The notes under the pieces are model-generated. The model ran no database searches, had not been told where the DNA came from, and saw nothing but the letters and a program-made list of their open reading frames with translations. Below are positions 25,116 through 37,314 of a DNA stretch of 64,000 bases, in pieces. The stretch covers positions 321,808,175 to 321,872,174 of the forward strand of contig NC_085136.1 of NCBI RefSeq assembly GCF_035046485.1. Reading direction: 5' to 3'. Within the stretch, counting starts at the first letter, position 1, and the number at the start of each line of letters is the position of its first letter. The position numbers and the translations under genes were made by a program. The DNA is from Aedes albopictus. Taxonomy: Eukaryota > Arthropoda > Insecta > Diptera > Culicidae.

Positions 25116-25642
25116 CAATCCATTTTTTAAATATAGATAGATAAATGTTCCAAATTTAATTTGAATCCAGAGATATACATAACAGTATAGAAAACTTTAT
25201 TATTTGGTATTTATCTAATTCCCGTCTAGCTAAGCACCGACTAATAATTATAGAGCTTATTCTTGTACCTTGCTTTATGCCTTATGGCCAATTTGGTATA
25301 AATCAGCTTCCACATCATGTAAAAAATATTAAAGAGCTACTATTTCTTTACTGCCTTAATTGTCCCTCGAATTCTCTTACCATCAAGTCCATGTCTATTT
25401 CAGGCACAACATGAATTTTATTTCCGGCACACCTTCTGAGTGTCACTAAGGTACATAGTAGTCAACAGTTATGATTTGATTGCAGGGGTTTATAAAACAA
25501 AGTCAGTCAAATTATTGGCATTTTAAATCAAACCATGTGTTAAAAGTTCTTTTGAGCAGACAACTTTTAAATACTGTCTGATTAGACGGGAATTGGCGCA
25601 TATATGACGAAGCAGATTTCTACCCAACCAAACAACACTCAC
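25116..25642. other. Intron 3' of the FN3 exon
   Basis: AT-rich DNA with no recognised element. Its right edge is the GTGAGT donor of the exon ending at 25643. Confidence 0.5.
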
Positions 25643-25845
25643 CTGATCGTTCATGGTGGAGATTTCGTTATCGATCTCGGTCGGTGGGCTTCGGGTGTAG
25701 TCGAGGCTGAACATGGGTGGCGGAGCGCCCCCAATGACCTCCATCAGGAAGTGCTGCGCCAGGCCACCGTCGCTACCGGCTTGGCAGACCACCTCCAGTT
25801 CGGTGTCGTTGTGCAGCTCGCAGTTCCGTGGTGCATCCGGGGTTT
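25643..25845 (-). CDS. Sidestep-like protein, exon encoding start of FN3 domain
   Basis: A 203-bp exon. Two bases complete a Lys codon with the previous exon, then 67 codons end in phase 0. Acceptor ...CCCTAG, donor CAG|GTGAGT. The peptide starts TPDAPRNCELHNDTELEVVC and continues QAGSDGGLAQHFLMEV. The NC...(V)xC...GxDGGLxQxFxxEV pattern is what I associate with the Sidestep family, just before and within the FN3 domain. A 69-bp intron separates it from the upstream Ig exon. The next exon is 21.2 kb away at 4420. Plus-strand open frames here are antisense shadows. The ligand and neuronal guidance role is known for Drosophila Side and not shown here. Confidence 0.88.
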
Positions 25846-25914
25846 CTAGGGAATGAGATTGTATATGTATAATGAAAGAAGAGGAATAAAAGGAACTATT
25901 TCGGTATCACTCAC
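25846..25914 (-). other. 69-bp intron
   Basis: Starts GTGAGTGATACC and ends CTCATTCCCTAG on the minus strand. It joins A|AA into a Lys codon. It is the only compact intron among the three complete ones here. Confidence 0.85.
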
Positions 25915-26214
25915 TTGCTGGCAGTATATGGAACAAACAGGGCATCATCTGCCGGCCGACGCTGTTCGAGGCCCAACACTGCAGCGTCACCAGTTCGGCA
26001 TCGATCTGCGGCAGGTAGTTCATGGTGCTAACCAGTCCGTGGGAGTTGATGCGCGAGTTCAACACCGGCGAAACGTTCCGGGTACTGTTGTACGTCCAAC
26101 TGAAGCGTACTCCATCCGGAGGATCGGCATCCACCTCGCACTTGACGACCTGCGATTGCATGCTGAGCGAGCCGATCGTTTGCTGCTCGGTTCCCGGTTT
26201 GCAGCGAGGAGCGA
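25915..26214 (-). CDS. Sidestep-like protein, exon encoding a complete Ig domain
   Basis: A 300-bp exon, phase 1 at both ends, as is usual for Ig-domain exons. Acceptor AAACAG, donor GTGAGT. It encodes APRCKPG, a linker motif typical of the Side family. Then come the B-strand cysteine in VVKCEVDADPP, the core tryptophan in FSWTYNST and the F-strand cysteine in VTLQCWASNSVG. NST and NVS are possible N-glycosylation sites. It joins in frame to the exon at 52354-52492 (T|TC gives Phe before APRC) and to the FN3 exon. GC-rich coding composition contrasts with its AT-rich flanks. Extracellular location is inferred from the fold. Confidence 0.9.
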
Positions 26215-26500
26215 CTGTTTTGGGGGAAAGGAAGAAGAAAAATGAATGAAACATAGTGCCCATTAGTTTACATTGAAATTATTTGAATACTAAAACCCTG
26301 AATAATTTGGGACGATAATCTTTTAGATTCATTTCAAGTGATTCACTCAAAATTACAGAGATGGATTCTCTCAGAATCTTGGAAAGGAAATTTAATCTGA
26401 CGTTCTTAAGAATCCTGACATTGAACTGAGAAAAATTTGATAATTGGAAGACACAGAATGCTGATTTATTGGCGAATTAGAGAGGAAATTTGAAAAAAAA
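26215..26500. other. Start of 26.1 kb intron (3' side)
   Basis: Mixed intronic DNA ahead of the Ig exon acceptor. No element recognised. Confidence 0.5.
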
Positions 26501-26579
26501 ATCGCATTCAGGTGGGATTTGAACTCACGACTCTGTATTCGTAAGACAGGCGCTTTAACCAATTAAGCCACAGGACACA
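26501..26579 (-). pseudogene. tRNA-like sequence (Arg-ACG type) or SINE head
   Basis: On the minus strand TGGCTTAATTGG matches an A box and AGTTCAAATCCC a B box. CTGT...ACAG brackets a loop with ACG in the anticodon position, and a T-run follows. The acceptor stem does not pair well and one T-stem pair is lost, so this is a pseudogene or SINE remnant and not a functional tRNA gene. Confidence 0.55.
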
Positions 26580-26599
26580 TAGCGATTCTGAGAAATAGA

Positions 26600-28009
26600 A
26601 AACCAAACTGACTTCCCTTTAAAAGGATTTCGAAATCGTGTCAAAAAATCCTGTCAAAACCATTCCAATAAATCTTCTCAAGGGCTTGTCTTTGAATTCA
26701 GTTAATGGAAAATAAGCGTTCCTTTTGCATCAATATGAACACATTTTTATCTTCGTAGAAGCTGCATTTTAATATTACAACCAAGAATCCAAAATATTTT
26801 GATATGAAGAGATTGTTATGCTCATACGTTTCTGCGGAAGCGTTTATCATCTGGGCACCAATAGAACAAAGCAATTGCAATACTATCAAACCAAACTATT
26901 GGAAGCACGGAACTTTCCCTCTCCCCGGCGCATTTGGAATTTATTTTTCAATCACTACCTACCCCCAAGAACTCCCCTGTGCTGGAATTTCCTCAACAAT
27001 CTCCAGTTTTCCGCTTGATACTCGAAGCTCCACCCGAACACATCAAATTCTTTTCCCTGGAATCGTATCCATTTGGAAGTTGCTACAATTACTCAATTTA
27101 TTGAAATTCCTCAAATTAATTTGCTACCTTCTGAGGGAATCCAAAGTCCGCAATCAATTTTCCTCCAGAGAGAGAGCGGGCTCTGACTCCGACCGAGTGT
27201 ACCGGTCGCTCCCGAAGGGACCAATAAGAAAAGTACGTTTCCATTAATACCAATGGAAATGGAATTAAAATCCCTTTCCCGTTCTGGTTGTTTGCGTTTT
27301 TTTTTTATTTCCAGAGTCGAACGATTCGCCCCATTCATTGTACATGTCGGAGTCCTTCATTTGTTTCATTTTCAATCAAGTGTCGTCGTCCGCTCCCTTA
27401 CTTTCCACACTTTTTCGAGGCGAGGGAATTCCAAATATCTCCCCAAAGAGAAATCGTTTGGATGGCATTCATTATGCATTGTTCCGTTGGTTGTTGCTCG
27501 GGGAGAATTTGTGCAGGGTGGAAAAAAATCTCGAACTTGAAATTGTTTTTTTTTGCGTCGTCGTCGTTGATCTCTTGGGCAGAGGTACTGGGAGCTTCCT
27601 TTTCAAGTGTAACTGAATGGCGGAGTACGAAATGCTCACGTAGAATACAGAACATTCGGAATGATGAAAAACTATCCCCCATAACAAAGTGCGCATTTTT
27701 TGTGAAGAAACGCTCATGAAATATGAGCGAACGTACGTTACCGGTGGTAGAAGCTCTTTGTGCTCCTGATTGTTAGAGCGTCCCAACTCATAATAATTCG
27801 AGCAGATTTGTTGACCACACATTGACGAGCTGCAATGTGTGGGTGACACCAGTTTCAGATGCGTTTATGTATGTATTAGTGTTATTTTGCTTCCGCTTTA
27901 CGAATACATAAACAATGTACATCTATGTTGGTTTAAAATGTGCCTTCAATGGTCAACTGCACGAATTTATGCTAGCCTGCTTACTCTCACCGAAAATTTG
28001 ACGTCAATT
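26600..28009. other. Repeat-poor intronic island
   Basis: About 1.4 kb without obvious tandem or terminal inverted repeats. It includes a GC-richer stretch near 27160-27230 and T-rich runs. Overlapping short frames on both strands show no domain or splice-supported coding pattern. Confidence 0.45.
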
Positions 28010-28605
28010 TTTTTAGACAATTCTTCAACATTTTCATAGAGAACTTTAGCAATTGTTTAGATGATGCTTTCGGCAATTTGTTGTGGTGAATTTTCCGTTA
28101 ATTTCATAGGAAATTGTTTGCGTGTTCCCTCAGTAATTCTTTGGATATCTTCTATAATTTCATTGGGATGTTTTTTTTCGGCCATTTTATAAGGAATTTC
28201 AGCTGTAATATCGTTGAGATTTTTTTCGGTAATTCCTTTGTCAATTACATTATAGATTCTTATTGCAATTTCTGTGCATTTACCTCCGAAGACTACTTGA
28301 AAATGCATTGTGCATTTTTCGGCAATATTAATAGAATCTTCCGAAAATTTTATTTGAAATACCATTGTCATTTTATGGAAATTTCCTAAATTATTTCGTT
28401 TATTTCTTTGGAAAATCATAGGTTTTCTTGCGAATTTCTTCGGCAATTTCATGAGGAATTTAAACAGTAATTACTTAGACATTTACGATTATAATTGTGC
28501 AATTTTTTTGGTAATTTCATTGGCAATTTGTTTCTTTCGAAATTGCTTCGGTAATTCCATTGAGAATTTCAACGTCAATTTAAAAAGTATTCCAACGATA
28601 ACCCT
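28010..28605. repeat. Degenerate TTCGGTAATTTC array
   Basis: Irregular repeats of phrases like TTCGGCAATTTCATTGAGAA. Same style as 33800-36860. Confidence 0.65.
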
Positions 28606-28929
28606 TTGTCAGTGGAAACGCTATATGTTCACGCCAAAAATGACTTTTTGATAGAAGGCTCGGAGGGTCGAGTCACATATACCAATCAACTCAGCTCGAC
28701 GAATTGAGGTGATGTCTGTGTATGTATGTGTGTGTGTGTGTATGTGTGTGTATGTGTGTATGTGTACAAAAACTCACATTACTTTTTGGCAGTTGACCTC
28801 AACCGATATCGATGACCGATGGTTCATTCGACGCGGAATCTGGTCCCATTGTTTCCTATTGAAAATAATTCGGATCGGTCCAGCCGTTCCGGAGTTATGG
28901 CCATTTAGGTATTCCGGACCAGTACCCTT

Positions 28930-30260
28930 GGAAGGGGCAATACATAAAAATGCAACAAACACATACATGCGACACATCAAACTGTGTTATTTTGGATAAT
29001 CTGATGAACAGTTAGCAATAAAACAGTACCAGACCATATCTGAACCGGTAGTGTTCCGGAACCGGTTGCGGGTGTCTCGCCGAAAGTGGCCAAATATTAA
29101 AGTGAACCAAATCCATGCATGCGACATATCAAAGCGCGGCTTTTTCGATAATGAAAGGTTGGCATAAAAAATACTCAGACCATATTGGAACCAGTAGTGT
29201 TGCGGAACCGATTTCGGGAGTTCCTCCGGAAGAGGCTGTATATCAAATTTTTGCAAAACTTTTGCATGCGACACATCAAATCACGGCTTTTCCGACATCT
29301 TGATGACCGGTTATAACCGGTTATAATTATCAAGGAAGTATGCTAAGACTGTCAGTAGTTCCGAAACTAGTTCCGAGTTTCCCTCCGAAAGCGACTAAAT
29401 ATAAAGTTGTACCAAACTCATGCATGCGACACAGCAAAGCGCGGCATTTTCGATAATCTAAAAAAACTTTTGCAAGCAAATAGGCTCAGACTATTTAAGA
29501 GACTATCGGTAGTGTCCCGCATCCGGTTCTGGGCCGGAAGTGAAACCAAACCCATGCATGCGATAGCTCAAATCACGGCTTTCTGGTAACATGATGAACA
29601 GTTTCAAGACACAAGCCATATCAGTATGTTACGGAACCGATTCCGGGTGTCCCGCCAGAAATGGTCAGATGTAAAAGAGATCCAATACATGTAACATATC
29701 AATGACTTATGCAGTAACATGATAAATGGTTACCTAGCTAACAAATAATCTCAGACCATATTTGGAAGAACCGATAGTGTCCCAGAGACGAGTAACCCAT
29801 CGGAAGTGGTAAAATATAGAAGAGAACTAAACCATAGCGGCATTTTTGATAATATCTGATGAACGGTCAACAAGAAAATAGTCTCAGGCCACATTTAGAA
29901 TTTATAATAATATTTCGGAATCGGTTGCGGGTGTTCCATCGAAAATGATTTAATAGAAGTAAACCAAAATCATGCATGCGATACATAAAATCGTACCTTT
30001 TTAAAACATTTGCTTAACGGTTAGCAAGAAAACAGCCTCAGGTCACATTAATTTTCAGCTATTTAGGTAACCCGATGAACAGTTGACAAGAACATAGACT
30101 CAGACCATATTCGAGACAACCGGAATCGGTTCCAGGTGTCCCACCGGAAGTGGCCAAATGTAAAATTTAACAAAATCCATGCAAGCTGCACATCAAATAG
30201 CGGAATTATAAAAGTGAACAAAATAAATGCGATCAAAGCGATAAATCAAATCGTGGCTAT
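28930..30260. repeat. ~150-bp diverged tandem repeat, about eight units
   Basis: Landmark CATGCGACACATCAAA recurs with variation at about 28966, 29119, 29268, 29423, 29558, 29690, 29974 and 30178. Between landmarks the phrases GATGAACGGTTAGCAAG, CAGACCATAT and CCGGAAGTGG recur. Spacing is about 135-155 bp in the first five units and longer afterwards. Confidence 0.75.
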
Positions 30261-30395
30261 ATGCAAAAAAAAATCGTGACCAAAGCGATCTCTTCAAACC
30301 CCACCATTCCAGATTCCAATGGTTTAAATGTATAGTAGGATGGATCAACGTTTTATGGAAAAATATACTTCAATCGCATCAACACCTTAGGGAAC

Positions 30396-30558
30396 GTCCA
30401 TAAATTACGTCACGCAAAAATCTACAATTTTCAATCTCCCCTCCCCCCCATATGTCTCACTTTTTGTATGGGACCTCTGAAATTTTTTTATGGGTCGTTA
30501 CACTTTGCTTAAACCACCCTACCCCCCCCCCCCCAAAAGCGTGACGTAATTTATGGAC
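30396..30558. mobile_element. 163-bp MITE
   Basis: Inverted ends GTCCATAAATTACGTCACGC and GCGTGACGTAATTTATGGAC. C-rich runs lie inside. Related to the element at 34654-34816. Confidence 0.85.
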
Positions 30559-30993
30559 ATTTTCTTATACAGTTTTTCAATCTTCAATCTCCTTTGGCTT
30601 CAAAAATTACTACTCATAATTTGAATGGAAAATTTACATTTTTTGCATTTTTCTAGTGAGAAGGTCAAATTTTACATGAATCGTGTTACCTAAAGTGTGC
30701 TGAAATGAACATTGGCGAAGATCACAAAGTGATCTGTGATTGTGAATAAAGTTAAGACGCTCACCCTGCTGCCGTAGTGCATGGAATGGAGTCATAATGA
30801 CCGAAATACAAAACTAGGGTTAAGGTGGTCAAGCAGTCAGTTGAGAGGTCTGATATTTTTCAGTTCTGTTATGCTGTTGAACATCGGAATATGTACCATT
30901 AATAAGTTTCACAAATCGATTATGGCTTCGTTAAAATTGTTGGTTTTCTATATGAAGTGTTTTCAGGATTCAGGAATATTTTGGCTAACGTCG

Positions 30994-32621
30994 CACACTG
31001 GGGCAGGATTGAAAATACATGGAAAAAACCTCTAGCTCGTCGAGATGTCGAGATCAACACTTGGTGTCTTCAGAGAAAATATTTCTATGAACAAGGTCGA
31101 TATTCTGAACGGTAGCATATTTTTCTTGCGTTATTCGCATAAAAGTCCTATAAGTCATTTTGGCCATCTTTCATTTTAGCGGTATGGTGTCTTCGGCAAA
31201 GTTGTTCGGCTATTTATGCTAAAAAAGTTTGCCGAAGACGTCAAATTTCCAAAGCCTACTGTTCTTGAGATATTAATCATTTTATAAAATACCTATCTAA
31301 AATCGAGTTTTTTCATTAAATTACGTTTGTAAACAAATTTAATGTCCGTTTTCGAGTTATAATAATGAAAAATACTAAAATAAAACATATATCAAAGATA
31401 TTAGTTGGAAAAAACAAAATATGAATTGATTTTTTATGAAAAGTTCCTGAAAATCACGCAAAATGTATATAGGACATTCTTGCAGTCGGGCAAGTTCGGG
31501 CAAGTTTTTTCATCGGCGATCACCTAAAAAATACATAAGCTTTCATGTAAATTTTTTTCACCGACATGATATTTGATGATTTTTTTTAAATAGCGTTCAA
31601 AGTTTACTGTTTTGTGTGAATTAGTACAACATTTTTGCAGATATTTTACCATGTTGTATGATGCCAAGTGAACCATAAGAAGTATAAATGCAATCTAGTC
31701 ACAGGTTTAGTTATTTTTAAGCTTCAAATAAATTGTAAAACACAAAAATGTCCTAAACGCCAATAAAAGTGAGTTTTAAGATCATTGAACACACAAAAAA
31801 TATTTCTATTAAATAAGATTATATAAGATAATGATAAAACCAAGGCTAAATGGCGTGTTTAGGACATTTTTGTGTTTTACGATTTGTTTGAAGCTTAAAA
31901 ATAACTAAATCTGTGATAAGATTGCATTTATACTTCTCTTAGTTCACTTGGCATCATACAACATGGTAAAATATTCGCAAAAATGTTGTACTAATTCACA
32001 CAAACCAGTAAACTTTGAACGCTATTTAAAAAACATCATCAAATATCATGTCGGTGAAAAAAATTTACCTGAAAGCTAATGTATTTTTTAGGTGATCGCC
32101 GATGAAAAAACTTGCCCGAATTTGCCCGACTGCAAGAACGTCTTATATACATTTTGCGTGATTTTCAGGAACTTTCTATAAAAAATCAATGCATATTTTG
32201 TTTTTTTCAACTAATTTCTTTGATATATGTTTTATTTTAGTATTTTTCATTATTATAACTCGACAACGGACATTAAATTTGTTTACAAACGTAATTTAAT
32301 GAAAAAACTCGATTTTAGATAGGTATTTTATAAAATGATCAATATCTCAAGAACAGTAGGCTTTGGAAATTTGACGTCTTCGGCAAACTTTTTAAGCATA
32401 AATAGCCGAACAACTTTGCCGAAGACACCATACCGCTAAAATGAAAGATGGCCAAAATGACTTATAGGACTTTTATGCGAATAACGCAAGAAAAATATGC
32501 TACCGTTCAGAATATCGACCTTGTTCATAGAAATATTTTCTCTGAAGACACCAAGTGTCGATCTCGACATCTCGACGAGCTAGAGGTTTTTTCCATGTAT
32601 TTTCAATCCTGCCCCAGTGTG
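30994..32621. mobile_element. 1.63 kb near-perfect palindromic element
   Basis: Ends CACACTGGGGCAGGATTG and CAATCCTGCCCCAGTGTG. Arms of roughly 770 bp look about 95% identical on inspection, around a short centre near 31800. The direct repeat CGTCG lies on both sides (30989-30993 and 32622-32626) and is a likely 5-bp duplication. It could also be read as 3-bp GTC with one more terminal base on each side. No coding frame with a domain. Confidence 0.85.
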
Positions 32622-32884
32622 CGTCGACGGAAAGTTCATGAGTACATATTCGACGAGAAAGGCACTATCACCACTAGGTGGATTAATCTGGGTTTTTCAC
32701 CAAAACTTAAGAGCCGAACGTTTGCCAGGTGTTCCAAACACTGTTCCAAGTAACTTGTTGGGTTGAAAAGTATGCGAAATCTGTTCTGTGGGAGTAAATG
32801 AGTAGGGGTAGGGAAGTGGAACCATCTCGGCAGGGATCATATTTCGGGCACTTTTCTGCTATAACTCAGCCAATTCTGAACCAA

Positions 32885-33575
32885 TTGACAATATATGAGT
32901 TTCCGAGTGAGTAAATGATCGAATTAGTGAATGAGTAAGTGAGTTAATTAGTTAGTAAGTAAGTGGAAAAGCCCGTGAATTAGATGAGATGAGTGAGCAA
33001 GTAAATGAGTAAGTGAAGTAATGAGTGAATTCGGAGTTTGAGAGTTAACACGTAAAATATGAGTTACAAAGCAAATGAGAGATTTTTTGGTTAGCTGGTG
33101 ATGTTACTCAGTTACTGAGTGAGTGAGCGAGTGACCTAGTGAGTTAATGGGTGAGCTAGTGGTTTTGTAAATCAATAAGTGAGTGAGCCTGCTAGTGAGT
33201 GCATGTATGAGTGAATGGGTGAGTTAGTGAGTAACTGTGAATTATAGGGTGAATGGGAGAAAATGAGTGAGCTAGTCAATGAGTGAGTGAACTAGTGAGT
33301 CAGCCTGTAAGTGACTTAGTGGATTAGTAAGCTGGTGATTTAGTGAGTATGAGATTGTTAGTAAGTTAATGAGTAGATAAAGGGTATAAAGGGTGATGTG
33401 GTGATTTGGAGAGTGAGGTAAAAAACTAGTTAGCGAATGAGCAAGCGAGTGAGTACATAAGTTAGTGAATTATGCATGAGTGACTCCGTTAATGTGTAAG
33501 TAAATGAGTGATTAAGTGAGTTTGTGAGTGATATCATCAGTTAATAATTTAAAAAAATGATGAGTTGATGAGTGA
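32885..33575. repeat. Degenerate GAGT tetranucleotide array
   Basis: About 690 bp of GTGAGTGAGC / AGTGAGTTAG-type repeats with many substitutions. Confidence 0.85.
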
Positions 33576-33799
33576 ATGAGGCAGTGTTTTTTTTTCTTTC
33601 TTCCCCGCTGTTGGAGAAAATAAGCCACTGCGTCCAATAAGCTGAGCTTTTTGTGGAATGTTCCGTTTCGATATTCGCATCTAGCTAACTGATTTCCATG
33701 TGTCTAGTAATACATTTCTGCCACGACGCGTCGTCTCTCAGTCACCCAAGTAACACAAACGGCACAAAGGAGTGTCGACTGCGCAGGTTTCTTTGTCAG
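33576..33799. other. Non-repeat segment next to GAGT array
   Basis: A T9 run at 33585 followed by unique sequence. On the minus strand this would be a 3' end with an A tail, so a small truncated retroposed fragment is possible but unproven. Confidence 0.25.
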
Positions 33800-34653
33800 T
33801 TTTTATAGACTTCTCTGAGATTTCTTTGACTATTTCAGTAGATATTCCATTCAACTATTGCCATAAACTGTGGAAACTTATTCGAAAATTCTTCTGAAAG
33901 TTTCTTTAGTAATGTTTCAAATAAATTCTTTGTTGATTTCTTGAAAAAAAAATACTTTGATATTCTTATTGGTATGAGTCCGTTGAGACTTTTGTGCTAA
34001 AACGTTGAAAACTCATTCGGCAATTTGTTTAAAAATTCATACGGTGGATTTTGAGAAAATTAATTAAAATTAAAATTCCTTATGTTATTTTTGTCGGAAA
34101 TTTATCAGATAATTTGTTTAAGAATCCCTTCCTTGATATTAACGGTAGTTCTTCTGTATTTTCATTTTTATATTCGAGATTTTTTTTTTACTTTTTTCGG
34201 TACAATCCTCTTTTTTATCGTAATTCCATCAGAAGTTTTTTTGAATATTCGATCGTTTATTTCAAATGAGCAATCTCGTTTAAAATAAACAACAACTTTG
34301 GATTTATTTTTGCGAATTCCTTAGCAGTTTGGTTAGGGTTTTGTTAGCGCAATTATTTCAAGATTTTATCAGTAATAAAGGAATTTCTTTAAGAAATTCC
34401 TTCAACAATTTTAATGGGAATTCCTTCGTATTTGTTTTAAATAAATTTCCTCTGAAATTCAGAGAACAATACCGTGGAAAATCATTCTTAAATTTCAATG
34501 TGTACTTATTTTAAAACTGTTTCGGCAGTTTATTTGGATTTTTGGAAATTCTTTCGGGAGCTCCTTCGGATTTACATTTTTAATATCTTTGGTAATTTCA
34601 TTGAGAATTTCTTCTACATTTTTTTGAGAAATACATTGCTGTTTTATAGTAAT

Positions 34654-34816
34654 GGGCCGTACACAAATTACGTCACGCTCATAGGGGGGAGGGGGGTTTT
34701 ACAGAACGTGACGACTCATACAAAAAATTATGAGGTCCAATACAAACAGTGTGACATAGGGGGGAGGGGGGTTGAAAATGGTCGATTTTTGCGAGACATA
34801 ATTTGTGTATCACCCC
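34654..34816. mobile_element. 163-bp MITE, diverged
   Basis: Ends GGGCCGTACACAAATTACGT and ATAATTTGTGTATCACCCC are imperfect inverted repeats. GGGGGGAGGGGGG occurs twice inside (34684 and 34759). Similar length and layout to 30396-30558. Confidence 0.7.
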
Positions 34817-35087
34817 TAATGTTCGCCAATTATTGTGGAAAATCCTTCGAAAATTCTGCTCACATTCTACTGGAAATTTCTCAAGCAATTCCTTCGGTAA
34901 TTTTTTCGGGGATTTCTTCTGATTGGTAATTTCAAAGGTAATTTCAGGAAACTCATTCGGTAATTTTTGAGAAAATTCCGTCAGTTATAAGATATGAAAA
35001 CTCTTTCAGCATTTTCATTACAATTCCAACTGTTATTTTTGTTGGAATCCGAGTAGGTTTTTTTTGTCTGTATTAACGAGATTTTTA

Positions 35088-35215
35088 ACCCTAGGCTAGT
35101 TCATCTCGGGACCCACGTTTTACTTCCCTTCCGAAAGGAAAACCCACATTTTGTGAGTATGTCGGGAGTGGGATTCGATCCCAGGTCCTCGGCGTGATAG
35201 TCAAGTGTTCTAAAT
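35088..35215 (-). mobile_element. tRNA-related SINE fragment
   Basis: On the minus strand GGATCGAATCCC matches a B box, preceded by CTATCACGCCGAGGACCTGG. The phrase set resembles a widespread Aedes SINE (from memory). The A-box side is eroded. Confidence 0.55.
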
Positions 35216-36370
35216 CTGATGAATAGCATATTCAGTTATGATTGATTGAATTACTGGAGAGCAAAAACTAATAATGGTTTGATTGATATAAGAGATAAAA
35301 GAACAGAAATAATAGCAAAATATTATATAGTGAACTACTTAATAATAACTCATTAAGATATTACAAGATCAAAACAATAGCAGACAGAATTTGTCGCTTT
35401 TTTCTGGAATAAAAAAAATAAAAACAAATCTCAGCACCCTACAACCTTAGAATTCACAAGCGGCGATGCTTACCACTCAACTGTGGCTCGCTGTTGGAAA
35501 TAACATGGGAATAAGAGCATGCGGTTCTTCGTTTCCACAGCTTAGAAAGGGGCACATGGCATTTCACTAACATTGATCCATCTCTATGGGTGTATGTGTT
35601 CAATTTCGTGCAGAAGAGCTAAACTTGTTCTTATGTAGAATTTTTCAGCAATTTCGACAAGAACAAAAACTGATATCATATCAGTTTGAGCTATTCGTGC
35701 GATATTCATTAGAATTTTGAATAACTAATAAAAATCACATCGAGCTATGACTGCAAAAAGTGTTCGATTTGAGATATGATTTAGATATTCTGGTCTACCC
35801 GGGAAAATTATCATGTAATTTCCTGAAGTATTCCTTCCTTGATATTTCCGGTGATTTTTCTGGAATTGTAGTTCCTTATATATTTTTCAGATTTTTGATA
35901 ATTCCTTCGGCACAACCCTTGTATTTGTTTCTGTTATTACTTCGGTAGCTTCTTTGAATATTCAATCGTTTATTTCATGCCGAAGGGGTCGGCAAATACT
36001 TCGGAAATTTTTCTGCGATTTTATTGTTTAATTTGTTTGAGAATTTGTTTGTAAAATTGTTTCACGTTTGTTTCAGTTTTACCTTTGGTATTTTTTAAGA
36101 ACCTCTTCGACAATCAAATGGGAATTTTTCTTTAGATTTTTTCAAAAATTCTTAGACAAATGCCTTGGGAAATCCTTTTCATAATGTGCATTATTGTAAA
36201 AATTGCTTCGGCAGTTAATTGAGATTTTTTTGTGAACTCCTCTCGAACTTCCTTCGGTTTTTATTCCAAATTTATATGGTGTTGCCTGTAACAATTTCTT
36301 CCATTGGATTTTTTTGACATTTTTTTCAGCAATTATTTTGGGAAATCTTTCGGAAACTTTCCTCACATTC

Positions 36371-36582
36371 TTAAAAAGACGCGGACACCGTCTTCAGCCA
36401 GAGGCTGCACAGACTGAATGAAACTTAACACTAGACAAGGGGCACACGGAGCATGCACCAGTGGATACGGAGATGAAACTATCTTCACGAAAAGTTTCAT
36501 CGCCCGGAGCGAGAATCGAACCCTCACCCCATAGCATGGTGCGATTAGAAGCTTGGTGACCCTAACCGCACGGCTACGAGGT
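36371..36582 (-). mobile_element. tRNA-derived SINE
   Basis: On the minus strand TAGCCGTGCGGTTAG matches an A box and GGTTCGATTCTC a B box, with tRNA-like spacing. The 3' part ends CTCTGGCTGAAGACGGTGTC then TTTTTAAG. The tail matches that of the element at 57027-57231, which makes them one family. Confidence 0.75.
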
Positions 36583-37089
36583 ATTCTTTTGATAATTTCT
36601 TCAGCAATTCCCTCAGTAATTTCGCTGGAGATGTCTAATGTTTTTTTTTTGTTCAGTAAATTTCAACTGCAATGCACGTGAAAATATTACAGCAATTAAC
36701 CATGGAATATATTGGACAGTTTCTGTGAAAATTTCTTCGGCCGCTTTTTTAAGACATTTTATCAGCAATTTCTAAACAATTTCGTGGTAGTGCTTTTTGC
36801 ATTTTTGAGGTAGGTATCTATCAAAGTTGATGTGGTTAATAGAATTATTTTGCAAGAGTCATTAATTTAGATGTTAATTGACCAATTTATCTTTTGGTTG
36901 GTTAAAAAAATATGTCCATGGCTTGTAGTAAAAAAAAACTCAAAATCGCATTTATTTTGCCCTATAAATTCAGGTATAGCACAAAATGTGACGTGCTGGA
37001 GCAAATCTGAGCCCAGATTTGGATTGAGTGGCCCAAAATCTGTCAGAGACACATAAATTTGCTCTTGAGACAAAAATTGTTGCGCTGTG

Positions 37090-37180
37090 TCATTGAAAAG
37101 TCTCTGAAACCCCCTTGAAACAGCCCTGAAACCATCTGTATACTTTTAGCATTCCATTCAGATCCCTGAGAAACATTATG
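37090..37180. repeat. Small CCCCTTGAAAC fragment
   Basis: A short run of the same CCTGAAACC-type units as at 17820-21070. Confidence 0.5.
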
Positions 37181-37314
37181 CATCTGAGATTCGGAAGTTC
37201 GCTGGCCGAGTGTTGGTTAGAGGCTGTTCATTAATTACGTAAGGGTTTATAGGAGGAGATAGGGTTTGAGAAATCCTTATGCGCTATACACAAATGTTTT
37301 CTTTTTTTTAACCA

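Larger units (their letters stand above)
28640..32690 (-). mobile_element. Dispersed composite repeat, minus-strand copy
   Basis: Bounded by AAGGCTCGGAGGGTCGAGTC (28651, inverse of 17640-17660) and ATCACCACTAGGTGGATTAA (32668, inverse of the start of the 16940 copy). It contains a TG/TATG microsatellite (28712-28766), ~150-bp tandem units (28930-30260), a MITE (30396-30558) and a long palindrome (30994-32621). Exact ends are uncertain. Confidence 0.55.
33800..36860. repeat. Degenerate TTCGGCAATTTC / GAATTCC array with SINE and MITE insertions
   Basis: Blocks at 33800-34650, 34820-35085, 35640-36370 and 36590-36830 repeat phrases such as TTCGGTAATTTCATTGAGAA. Between them are a MITE, two tRNA-derived SINEs and an AT-rich unique block (35220-35640). 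Frames here are repeat-encoded. Confidence 0.6.

Noticed and set aside
25604..26249. Several plus-strand frames
   Set aside because: They mirror the GC-rich minus-strand Ig and FN3 exons and show no domain of their own.
26501..26579. Functional tRNA-Arg gene
   Set aside because: The acceptor stem does not pair and the T stem is imperfect, so it is listed only as tRNA-like.
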